Source: an uncultured Pleomorphomonas sp. (lineage in GTDB: Bacteria; Pseudomonadota; Alphaproteobacteria; Rhizobiales; Pleomorphomonadaceae). Taken from it: DNA of 64,000 nucleotides. The stretch lies in NCBI GenBank assembly GCA_937868725.1, contig CALMMQ010000063.1, positions 45,487 through 109,486 of the forward strand, in the 5' to 3' direction. A program made the position numbers and the translations under genes. This document shows, in pieces, positions 42,657 through 49,001 of the stretch; the stretch's first letter is position 1, and every line of letters starts with the position of its first letter. The notes under the pieces were generated by a model. That model was given only the letters and a program-made list of their open reading frames with translations, was not told the origin of the DNA and did no database searches.

Positions 42657-42898
42657 CTGCCGGCAGCCTCCGTCAGGTCGACCAGCCAAACGCGGGTCCC
42701 CGATCCCTCCTTGCGCATGGCAAAGCGGAATCCTTGGCGGCGCCAGTAATCGCGAAATCCGCACAGCGATCGCCGATCGCGACCGGCGAGGAAGAAGCTC
42801 TGCCCCACCACCATCGACCGAATAATGGTGTTTGGCGATCCGGCGACGCTCGCTGCTGGAAGTGGAATGTGGTCGTCGATGCTCTTGATGATGATCAT
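42653..42898 (-). CDS. First gene of the leftward early operon, unknown
   Basis: 81 residues starting MIIIKSIDDHIPLPAASVAG and ending in WLVDLTEAAGR; basic in the middle (AGRDRRSLCGFRDYWRRQG). No ribosome binding site is clear. It is about 90 nt downstream of the predicted leftward promoter and translationally coupled to the next gene. No family recognised. Confidence 0.6.
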   Translation of the reverse strand: MIIIKSIDDHIPLPAASVAGSPNTIIRSMVVGQSFFLAGRDRRSLCGFRDYWRRQGFRFAMRKEGSGTRVWLVDLTEAAGR

Positions 42899-42995
42899 TA
42901 TGGCCCAATTGCCCCGATCTGGCGCAGTTCATGAAAGGCCTCCACCAACCCGCTTCTTCGTGCCGCAAGGGCGGCGGATCGGCTGCACGAGGTGG

Positions 42996-43024
42996 AAAAT
43001 AGGTCGCAGATTTACGACTGTCAA
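42996..43024 (-). promoter_or_regulatory. Predicted leftward early promoter (PL-like)
   Basis: On the minus strand TTGACA (43024-43019) is followed after exactly 17 bp by TATTTT (43001-42996). The spacer contains the operator GTCGCAGATTTACGAC, so repressor binding would block RNA polymerase directly. It points into the leftward operon that ends with int. Confidence 0.75.
43003..43018. promoter_or_regulatory. Operator OL1 (imperfect TCGCA-N4-TGCGA)
   Basis: GTCGCAGATTTACGAC, one base off the consensus palindrome, lying within the spacer of the leftward promoter. The same motif recurs at the repressor control region 2 kb away. Confidence 0.7.
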
Positions 43025-43031
43025 CACAAAT

Positions 43032-43047
43032 ATCGCATTTATGCGAC
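43032..43047. promoter_or_regulatory. Operator OL2 (TCGCA-N4-TGCGA)
   Basis: ATCGCATTTATGCGAC contains the perfect inverted repeat TCGCA/TGCGA. Its centre is 29 bp from OL1. It lies upstream of both the leftward operon and the rightward A+T-rich gene. Confidence 0.75.
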
Positions 43048-43120
43048 TGCCGCGTCGCACAGATACCGCGCGCGCATAGCGTGCCGAAGAGATATCATTG
43101 CCGCGTTTGAGGGGGAAAAG

Positions 43121-43957
43121 ATGGATATCTGGCTGGTTGTGTTGGCGTTTTTCTGCCTTATTGGTGGATTTCTATTGCTCAAGCAAAGACGTCTAGATCA
43201 AGAGGTGAACGAACCGAACGGCGAAGGTGCCGATGAAAACCCGCTTGCTAGACGGGCAAATCGGCGTCGTCTTCAAAGCGATCATCGCCGTACAGATTTT
43301 TCAGAAGATAAGTATATTATAGATGTCTCAAAGAGAATATCGAGGCCAAGCGTTGTTGGCACAAAATATATTATCGAATATGTTGATAGAAATTCTAATG
43401 TATCGAAAAGAAAGATAGAATTAAAATCTGTAAATATCGAGTTTGGAAAAATTTATATTGACGCGTTTTGTTTTTCATCAAACGATAGCAGGTGTTTCAG
43501 GGCGGATAGAATACGAAAAATTGTTGTAGAAAAAACAGGTGATGTAATAGAGAATCCGAGTGATTATTTTTCGGTTTTTGCAAAAAAAGATGACGCCCAT
43601 GATAATGTTATGAAGCGAGCTAGAAACGGCATCAATATATTGAATTACATATCTCGTATTGATGGTATTATTTGCGAAGATGAAATAAACATGCAAATAG
43701 AATATATCTCAGACCGGGTGTTGTTGCATAGTGGATCGGTAGATTTTAACAAGAGCGCGGCAAGGCAATTTCTGAAGTCGTTTCAATCTACAGATGATGT
43801 AGCCATAAAATCGGCAATTGCAATTTCCGGAAGTAGAGAGGCAGCTTTGGTAAAACAGTATGTTGAAAAGATTAAAACATTTTCTAATGTGCACGACATA
43901 GTTTCTGATGAGAAGATATCAAGTATCATATCTATTCTTGATGGAGGTAAGAAATGA
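43121..43957 (+). CDS. Membrane-anchored protein with WYL-like and TerB-like domains
   Basis: 278 residues, markedly A+T-rich compared with its neighbours. An N-terminal membrane helix (about 4-20) and a charged linker precede a WYL-like domain (about 81-136: TKYIIEYVDRNSNVSKRKIE, then IYIDAFCF and RCFRADRIRKIV, the Y/R/A/R/DRI pattern). The C-terminal helical part (about 165-275), with NYISRIDGIICEDEI, resembles TerB. Both domain calls are from motif shape only. ATG 43121 follows GAGGGGGAAAAG. It lies between the operator clusters, as rexAB does in lambda. A regulatory, defence or exclusion role is inference. Confidence 0.75.
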   Translation: MDIWLVVLAFFCLIGGFLLLKQRRLDQEVNEPNGEGADENPLARRANRRRLQSDHRRTDFSEDKYIIDVSKRISRPSVVGTKYIIEYVDRNSNVSKRKIELKSVNIEFGKIYIDAFCFSSNDSRCFRADRIRKIVVEKTGDVIENPSDYFSVFAKKDDAHDNVMKRARNGINILNYISRIDGIICEDEINMQIEYISDRVLLHSGSVDFNKSAARQFLKSFQSTDDVAIKSAIAISGSREAALVKQYVEKIKTFSNVHDIVSDEKISSIISILDGGKK

Positions 43958-44025
43958 AAATAATTTCCATTATATTGATGTTTGTTGCTTTTATATCTAC
44001 AGCATGGGAAAGTCAAATAATGTAA
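43954..44025 (+). CDS. 23-residue hydrophobic peptide coupled to the WYL/TerB gene
   Basis: MKIISIILMFVAFISTAWES plus three residues. Its ATG overlaps the preceding stop (ATGA), and GGAGG at 43942-43946 is well placed. The sequence is one hydrophobic helix, so it is a tiny membrane peptide or a signal-peptide-like leader. Length and coupling make it credible, but expression is unproven. Confidence 0.5.
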   Translation: MKIISIILMFVAFISTAWESQIM

Positions 44026-44107
44026 TCATATGGAATAATTAGGCTGATTATTCCGCTGGTCTGGCGATAATTCGGTCGGGATTGATGGAAGAAAAGATCC
44101 GGTGCTC

Positions 44108-44260
44108 ATGCGCCTCGTCTCCTGCTTGGCTCCTCCAAAGTCTGAAGCGACAGTCATCACGGATGGTTGGATGACAAAAACAGTTTTGGTCACAACTGGA
44201 AAGACGGCCGGTAGTCGGTGCCTTGTTCCATCAGAGGAATTCAAAGCGCTTGTTCGGTGA
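44108..44260 (+). CDS. Possible small protein convergent with the repressor
   Basis: 50 residues from ATG 44108 (MRLVSCLAPPKSEATVITDG) ending EEFKALVR. GTG 44102 with GGAAG 8 nt upstream is an alternative start. Amino acid composition looks protein-like and base composition is intermediate between the A+T-rich cassette and the prophage. It ends one base before the repressor stop on the other strand. No family recognised. Confidence 0.35.
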   Translation: MRLVSCLAPPKSEATVITDGWMTKTVLVTTGKTAGSRCLVPSEEFKALVR

Positions 44261-44261
44261 A

Positions 44262-45002
44262 TTATATTCCAAATAGTTCGCGTGTTGTCAAAACACGGTG
44301 AACAGACCTGACGTACTTTTCGGGAATTTTGATAGTTGCCTCAGGGTTTATTTGTCGAAGTTCAAGAAATCCACCATGCCGGCGTATAAGTAACTTGATA
44401 TAGGCTTGACCGGGGTCGTCATCCCAAACTCTCGTTTGGACGATTACGGTGTCGCCTGGTGTCGCTGGCCGGTGCGGGCTGACAAAGCGCAGTTCTCCGG
44501 GGGAATGTTGCGGCGACATGCTTTCTCCGGAGATGAAAACGGCATAGATGTCGCGCGCTCCTTGCAGGGCCGGTGGTCTGGCAATGTACTCGATCGGATC
44601 GCTGTTGATGACGAGGCCTGAAAACGAATTGGCAATTACCGATCCATAAGCGACACCTAAAACTGGAACGAGATCAGCCGTAGGGACTGCGCTGGGTGAC
44701 GCCAGCGTAGTCACAGGCGATTGGCTGCTGGAAGTACCGCTCTCGCTGTGGCCTATGCCGTGAGAAGTGGGGCCCGCTTCAACAGTGTCGCCCTGTCCGC
44801 GCATCAGTGCTTCAATCCGGTCGACGCTGGTTTCGAGCGCTTGGGCAAAGAGCACGACACGGTCAGAGCGGATGCTTGCCTTTCTTGCGGCGACAAGATC
44901 GCGGATGAAGTTGCGCGGCAGGCCTACTGCGGTCGCAGCTTCGACGGGCCCCTTACCGAGCTCCTGTAGGCGCGCCGTCGTATAGTCCTGAAGCTTTGTC
45001 AC
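44262..45002 (-). CDS. CI-like prophage repressor (S24 peptidase family)
   Basis: 246 residues. An N-terminal helix-turn-helix (EAATAVGLPRNFIRDLVAARKAS) is joined by a Ser/Thr-rich linker to an S24/LexA-type domain: FISGESMSP has the catalytic serine and AYIKLLIRR the lysine. DNA damage should trigger self-cleavage and induction. GTG 45002 follows AGGGGGGAAG and is preferred over the ORF start at 45065, which lies in the operator region. Confidence 0.9.
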   Translation of the reverse strand: MTKLQDYTTARLQELGKGPVEAATAVGLPRNFIRDLVAARKASIRSDRVVLFAQALETSVDRIEALMRGQGDTVEAGPTSHGIGHSESGTSSSQSPVTTLASPSAVPTADLVPVLGVAYGSVIANSFSGLVINSDPIEYIARPPALQGARDIYAVFISGESMSPQHSPGELRFVSPHRPATPGDTVIVQTRVWDDDPGQAYIKLLIRRHGGFLELRQINPEATIKIPEKYVRSVHRVLTTRELFGI

Positions 45003-45022
45003 ATCTTCCCCCCTAAAATCCT

Positions 45023-45038
45023 GTCGCAATTTTGCGAT
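45023..45038. promoter_or_regulatory. Operator OR near the repressor promoter
   Basis: GTCGCAATTTTGCGAT: perfect TCGCA/TGCGA arms around ATTT. It lies just upstream of the repressor gene's ribosome binding site, so it could mediate autorepression. Confidence 0.72.
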
Positions 45039-45073
45039 TTTTTGTGGTCGTAAAACAAGTCGCATCTATCCCA

Positions 45074-45103
45074 TTGACAAAGTCGCAAAGATGCGACATG
45101 CCA
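45074..45103 (+). promoter_or_regulatory. Predicted rightward early promoter (PR-like)
   Basis: TTGACA at 45074-45079, then an operator-filled spacer as at the leftward promoter. The -10 hexamer at 17-18 bp (around CATGCC/ATGCCA) is weak, so the exact start is uncertain. Confidence 0.5.
45082..45097. promoter_or_regulatory. Operator OR within the rightward promoter
   Basis: GTCGCAAAGATGCGAC: perfect GTCGCA/TGCGAC arms around AAGA, directly after the TTGACA box and directly before the Cro-like gene. Confidence 0.78.
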
Positions 45104-45109
45104 TGGGCC

Positions 45110-45406
45110 ATGGAACATATTCTCACTGCCAATTTGCGGGCCGTCGCAGACGAGTTCTGTCGCGTCACTGGCCTATCGATCGGAACCGTTGCCCGACGCA
45201 TGTTGGGCAGTGACCGCTTTTTTTCGTCTGTGGGTCAGGGCGCAACATTCACGGTCCGCCGTTACGACGAAGGATTGCGGCGGTTTTCAAAGGCTTGGCC
45301 TGATGGTGCGATTTGGCCGTACGGTGTCGATCGTCCCGAAGACATCGGTGAACCTGATGCCATAGAAGCCGTGTGTGAAAATTCTGGGTGTCATCATGCC
45401 CCCTGA
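45110..45406 (+). CDS. Cro-like rightward regulator
   Basis: 98 residues from ATG 45110 (MEHILTANLRAVADEFCRVTG). The N-terminal helices (VADEFCRVTGLSIGTVARRM) resemble a helix-turn-helix, and the tail RRFSKAWPDGAIWPYGVDRP is a pattern seen in phage early regulators. ATG 45098 is an alternative. Neither has a ribosome binding site, and the predicted promoter lies so close that the message could be leaderless. Divergent to the repressor, so probably the Cro counterpart. Confidence 0.6.
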   Translation: MEHILTANLRAVADEFCRVTGLSIGTVARRMLGSDRFFSSVGQGATFTVRRYDEGLRRFSKAWPDGAIWPYGVDRPEDIGEPDAIEAVCENSGCHHAP

Positions 45407-45450
45407 CTGTGGGCGCGCGCTGCGCCCGACACCCGCAAATCTGACGGCTT

Positions 45451-45573
45451 TTGCCCGCGTTTCGCATCGAATTCGCCGGTCTCCGGCTGGCGGCCGTGGC
45501 CGACGCGCTCGCCATCTCGTTGGGCGTCGCCGCGGCCTCCGGTGTCGTGTTCATCCTTGAGGCGCTGCCATGA
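45451..45573 (+). CDS. Possible small membrane protein
   Basis: 40 residues if translation starts at TTG 45451: an amphipathic start (FRIEFAGLRLAAVADALA) and a hydrophobic helix (ISLGVAAASGVVFILEALP). Its stop overlaps the next ATG (ATGA), the main support. No ribosome binding site is visible and an in-frame stop lies just upstream. Confidence 0.35.
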   Translation: MPAFRIEFAGLRLAAVADALAISLGVAAASGVVFILEALP

Positions 45574-45722
45574 GCAATCACCTTTCGGCCGTCCTCGTCG
45601 ATGCTTGGCTGTCGCTGTCGGCGCTCGGCTTCGGCTTAGCATCAGCCCTCCTCAATCTCTGGCTCACCATCGACCGCCATTTCGAATCCAGGGCGCAACA
45701 GCGGAGTTCACGTGATGAATGA
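45570..45722 (+). CDS. Small single-pass membrane protein
   Basis: 50 residues starting MSNHLSAVLVDAWLSLSALG with one membrane helix continuing to about residue 32 and a charged C-terminus (RAQQRSSRDE). It overlaps both the preceding and following frames, as is usual in this early operon. Function unknown. Confidence 0.5.
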   Translation: MSNHLSAVLVDAWLSLSALGFGLASALLNLWLTIDRHFESRAQQRSSRDE

Positions 45723-46011
45723 TGATCTGATCTCTCTCTTGCTGGCCGTTCTCACAGCTCAGGCGGTCGTCGCTGCCTTTCGGGTCGTCGTCCTGATGGT
45801 GAATTCGGCCCGGCTGTCTGAAGCAAACCGGCACCTCGCCAAGATCACTATCTCGTTGGCAGACCTGGCCGCCGCGTCGTGGGCCAACAGCCAGCAGGAA
45901 GTTCTGACCGAGTGCGACGTCGACACGTGGCGACCGGCCGTCCCTGGCCAGGAAATGGACGGAGAAGCGGAGTCGACATCGGGTCGTTCCGGCGTTCGCT
46001 CGACCGCATAG
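45715..46011 (+). CDS. Small membrane protein, antisense overlap with the next gene
   Basis: 98 residues from ATG 45715, with GGAG 8 nt upstream. A membrane helix (LISLLLAVLTAQAVVAAFRVVVLM) is followed by a soluble tail. It overlaps the opposing frame 45759-46310 for about 250 bp. The N-terminal half looks genuine; the tail may be non-conserved read-through. Confidence 0.5.
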   Translation: MNDDLISLLLAVLTAQAVVAAFRVVVLMVNSARLSEANRHLAKITISLADLAAASWANSQQEVLTECDVDTWRPAVPGQEMDGEAESTSGRSGVRSTA

Positions 46012-46310
46012 CCGCGGTGTTTCCATCTGTTCGACCGTGGCAGAGAGCGTGCCAACTCGACTTCGCTTTCCGAGGAAATCGAAAGAATGTCAAAGGGTTT
46101 TGAGGTGGCTGGGCCGACAGTGATGGCAATCTGCTGCCATCCGTCCGTTCTCACATCGCCAAGGGTTGCCATGATCGAAGGAAGCGCTGCGGCCCGCCGG
46201 GCGCGGTCCTCGCGAATTTTGTCGATGCGATTCCAGATGCCCAACGATGTGCCGATGAGGCCGAAACACAGTCCCGCCGACGCTGTGAGGATGGTGAGAT
46301 CAAACGGCAA
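45759..46310 (-). CDS. Possible membrane protein with TTG start
   Basis: 183 residues from TTG 46308-46310, preceded by GGGAGGG at 8 nt. The first 90 residues look like real protein: a membrane helix (LTILTASAGLCFGLIGTSLG), WNRIDKIREDRARRAA and DGWQQIAITVGPA. The last 80 residues, antisense to the plus-strand gene, look less natural, so the two genes may overlap convergently. No family recognised. Confidence 0.45.
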   Translation of the reverse strand: MPFDLTILTASAGLCFGLIGTSLGIWNRIDKIREDRARRAAALPSIMATLGDVRTDGWQQIAITVGPATSKPFDILSISSESEVELARSLPRSNRWKHRGYAVERTPERPDVDSASPSISWPGTAGRHVSTSHSVRTSCWLLAHDAAARSANEIVILARCRFASDSRAEFTIRTTTRKAATTA

Positions 46311-46346
46311 TGCACAATCCCTCCCTGTTCTCCGGGGCAATTCCTT

Positions 46347-46640
46347 ATGACCGCGCGTCTCTCCATCATTGCCGAGGCGGCGCTGATCTATCTGCGCGAA
46401 GCGGGCGGCACCGCGTCGGTGGCGCGCGATGGCGTCGTCTTCGTGGCGGCGCGGCCGGCGCCGTTCCTGTTCGGGGCCGTCGAGAAACTGGCCGATGCCG
46501 GTCTCGTTGCCCTGGCGCTGCCGCGCGATCCTGGCCGTGGGCGCCTGGTGGCAACCGTCACGTCCGAGGGCGAGGCCTATCGCGCCGGTCTGATGGCGGC
46601 GCAGAAAGCCCGATCGTGGGGGCGGCGCTATGACGACTAG
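46347..46640 (+). CDS. Small prophage protein, possibly winged-helix
   Basis: 97 residues: MTARLSIIAEAALIYLREAG, then FGAVEKLADAGLVALALP and LVATVTSEGEAYRAGL. The helix-helix-strand pattern could be a small winged-helix fold, but no specific family is recognised. Composition returns to typical high G+C. Confidence 0.6.
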   Translation: MTARLSIIAEAALIYLREAGGTASVARDGVVFVAARPAPFLFGAVEKLADAGLVALALPRDPGRGRLVATVTSEGEAYRAGLMAAQKARSWGRRYDD

Positions 46641-46855
46641 GCCATCCCTCATCTTCCTTGCGGCCCGGCGCGCCTTCCTCCCCGCGTCCGGCCGTGGCGC
46701 GCGCCCCTGCGGCGCGCGGAGCGGGGCCAGTGCGGCGGCTGGCTCCGCTCGGTTCGCTTGGGTTGTGCTGTTTGCCACTGCTCTGCCTCCCGCCACCGGG
46801 CCGCCGTAAGCGGCCCCGCTCCACCTGTCGCCATCGATAGTCGTTCAAAACGCGG

Positions 46856-46900
46856 TTTCCCGCCACGGGAAACGCTTGCCGTTTTTCCCGCCACGGGAAA
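46856..46900. promoter_or_regulatory. Two identical 17-bp palindromes (putative operator pair)
   Basis: TTTCCCGCCACGGGAAA occurs at 46856-46872 and again, identical, at 46884-46900, 28 bp centre to centre. The second ends 16 bp before the start codon of the following regulator-like gene. The arrangement suggests cooperative repressor sites, possibly autoregulatory. Confidence 0.7.
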
Positions 46901-46916
46901 GCTCACGAGGTCCGTC

Positions 46917-47393
46917 ATGGCAATTTCCGAAGCGTGGTTTCACCGGCTCAAGGCCGCCACACGCGATCTGGTCAAGGTGTGTGGCGGCGTCGTCCGTTCG
47001 GGCGAGGTGGCCGGCTATTCCAAGACGGAAGTCGGGCGCTGGCAGTCGGCCACCGACACCGACATCATTCCCATTCCCGCCGTGCTGGCGCTCGAAGCGG
47101 ACAGCGGCCGCGCCTTCGTCACCGCCGTCATGGCAGAACTCAACGATCGCCGGCTGGGCGAGCCCGGCGCCGACGGCCGCGAAGCCGCCAGTCTGGCCCG
47201 GACCCACGCCGAGATTTCGCGCGCGGTTGGCGAGGCCAGCATTCAGCTGGCCATTGCCCAGGAAGACGGCGTGATCACGCCGACGGAAGCCGAGAAGGTC
47301 GACCGCGTCTATGCCGATGCCGAGCGCTGGCTCGGTGATGCGCGGCAGACGCTGGCCAACGCCCGGGTGCGGGTGGTTGGAGGCGGGCGATGA
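46917..47393 (+). CDS. Prophage regulator-like protein
   Basis: 158 residues. MAISEAWFHRLKAATRDLVK, CGGVVRSGEVAGYSKTEVGRWQSATDTDIIPI and EDGVITPTEAEKV define a family common in rhizobial prophages. The CGGVVRSGEVAGYSKTEVGRW part reads like a helix-turn-helix that selects DNA. ATG 46917 has GAGG at 6 nt. The paired palindromes immediately upstream suggest it regulates itself or is regulated by another repressor. Confidence 0.7.
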   Translation: MAISEAWFHRLKAATRDLVKVCGGVVRSGEVAGYSKTEVGRWQSATDTDIIPIPAVLALEADSGRAFVTAVMAELNDRRLGEPGADGREAASLARTHAEISRAVGEASIQLAIAQEDGVITPTEAEKVDRVYADAERWLGDARQTLANARVRVVGGGR

Positions 47394-47650
47394 TGGCCGA
47401 CCTCTTTGAAACCGCCAACCGACCGCCGCCCAGGCCGCCCGCCGCCCCGGCGCTGCAGCCTACCGGCCGCTTCGTGGCCGACCCGCGCGGCGGCGCTGCC
47501 CATTTCACCCACCATTGCGCGGTGTGCGGCGTGCTCGACGCGCCGTTCGGCCGCGACGTCCATCTCCGGGACGCCATTGCTGCCGGCGACGCCCGGCGGG
47601 CCGGCGTCTGGTTGTGCTTCGGCTGCTGGACCGAAGCCGGAAAGGTCTGA
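47390..47650 (+). CDS. Small protein with a possible zinc finger
   Basis: 86 residues, N-terminally proline-rich. HHCAVCG and WLCFGCW form a CxxC...CxxC pair that could bind zinc. It overlaps the preceding stop codon (ATGATG start). Function unknown; probably part of the rightward early operon. Confidence 0.65.
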   Translation: MMADLFETANRPPPRPPAAPALQPTGRFVADPRGGAAHFTHHCAVCGVLDAPFGRDVHLRDAIAAGDARRAGVWLCFGCWTEAGKV

Positions 47651-47652
47651 CC

Positions 47653-48636
47653 ATGAGCTTCTTCGATACGATGACCGATGCCGATTTCGTCGACCTGCCG
47701 GCGCCGCGCAAGCGCAGCGATGATGCCGAGGTGGTGCTCGGCCTCATCCCTGACGGCCGTATGGGCGCGCTGCAGGTGATGCTGTCCGACGCTGTCGCCC
47801 GCCAGGTGGCCGGCGAGCATCGCCAGATGTGGGCGCGCTATGCACCGGCGGTTGGCGTGCTGCGGCTGGTGGCCCGGGCCGCCGGTGGTTACGCCTTGCG
47901 CGTCATGCCGCGCTCCGGCCGGCGGCTGGTGCGCTTGCCCCGCCCGGATGGCGTCACCGCGCCTGTGTCCGACGCGCGCTTTGTGCCGGAGTGGCGGGTG
48001 GGCGACGGGCATATCGATATCCTGTTGCCGCCGGAGCTGCGGGGCAGCGCTGGCGCGGTTGCTGCCGCTGTGCCGGCCGTCGACAGTGAGGAAGACTACG
48101 TCAACCGCCTGTGCGCCGACCCTGAGCCGCAGGAAGCGACTGCGGCCGGTTCTGCTCCTGCCGATGATCAGCCGACCGTCATCGCTACCGTTAACGCCAC
48201 GCTGATCGAGGCGCGGTCGATCGAGGTCGAAGCACGGCCGATCATTGCCGCCACCGGCGATGCGCCGGATGTCCCTGCCATCGATGCCAAGAGCGTCACG
48301 GCTGGCTCGGTGCTCGCCGAAGCGGTGTCGGCCACGCGGCGCAAGCCGGGACGGCCGCGCGCCGCCGCGAAGGCCCCGGAATTTGAGGTGATCCGCCTCG
48401 GCGCCGCGCGCGTGCGCACGACGGATCTGCCCTGGCTGCGCGACCTCGCGGCCGGCAAGACGGTGACGACGGACGACGGCGACGACTGGCGGCGCGTCCG
48501 CGAAGAGATGCGCGACGTTGACGTGCTGATGCCGGTCGGCTGCGGCCGCCTGGCGCCGCAAAGTCGCGCCGTGCTGGCCAAGCTGCTCAAGACCTACGAC
48601 GCCAGCAAGGTGGCGGCGGCGGCAGGTGTGCGGTGA
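47653..48636 (+). CDS. Prophage protein of unknown function
   Basis: 327 residues starting 2 bp after the previous stop (ATG 47653). The N-terminal half (MGALQVMLSDAVARQVAGEH, YALRVMPRSGRRLVRLP) appears folded. A low-complexity middle leads to a basic AT-hook-like segment (RRKPGRPRAAAK) and a C-terminal domain ending LAKLLKTYDASKVAAAAGVR. DNA association is suggested by the GRPR segment only. Confidence 0.65.
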   Translation: MSFFDTMTDADFVDLPAPRKRSDDAEVVLGLIPDGRMGALQVMLSDAVARQVAGEHRQMWARYAPAVGVLRLVARAAGGYALRVMPRSGRRLVRLPRPDGVTAPVSDARFVPEWRVGDGHIDILLPPELRGSAGAVAAAVPAVDSEEDYVNRLCADPEPQEATAAGSAPADDQPTVIATVNATLIEARSIEVEARPIIAATGDAPDVPAIDAKSVTAGSVLAEAVSATRRKPGRPRAAAKAPEFEVIRLGAARVRTTDLPWLRDLAAGKTVTTDDGDDWRRVREEMRDVDVLMPVGCGRLAPQSRAVLAKLLKTYDASKVAAAAGVR

Positions 48637-49001
48637 CCGGCTCGCTGCGCCTCAGGCGGGGACGGGTGATTTTGGCGGTGTCGCCGTCCTTCGACCCAAC
48701 CGGCAAGCACGCGATCGACGCCATCACCCTCGGGCCGCTCGCCGTCACGCCGTCGCTCGGTCGGGGCGGCTGGTGGCGGATTACCCATGTCGGCACCGGC
48801 CTCAAGGTCTCCGACGGCCCTTACGGCCACTTCCGCACGCGCCGCCGCGCGCTGGTGGCGTTGCGCAAGCTGGTGGCAATCGACCCGGTTTGGCGCGTGG
48901 ATGCCTTGTCCAAGTGCCAACGGCTTGCCTTGCGCAACGCAGCTGGCAGGGTTTTCCGGCGTATGGCGGCAATCGGGCCGTTGGAGGCGGATTGGACATG
49001 A
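48633..49001 (+). CDS. Prophage protein of unknown function
   Basis: 122 residues, basic, starting at GTG 48633 that overlaps the previous stop. Contains GGWWRITHVGTGLKVSDGPYG and two arginine-rich helices. No family recognised. Coupled to the downstream methyltransferase by an ATGA overlap. Confidence 0.6.
   Translation: MTGSLRLRRGRVILAVSPSFDPTGKHAIDAITLGPLAVTPSLGRGGWWRITHVGTGLKVSDGPYGHFRTRRRALVALRKLVAIDPVWRVDALSKCQRLALRNAAGRVFRRMAAIGPLEADWT

Noticed and set aside
46630..46809. 59-codon frame overlapping the end of the 97-residue gene
   Set aside because: Start overlaps the previous gene, but the sequence is Ala/Arg/Gly-rich low complexity without a ribosome binding site.
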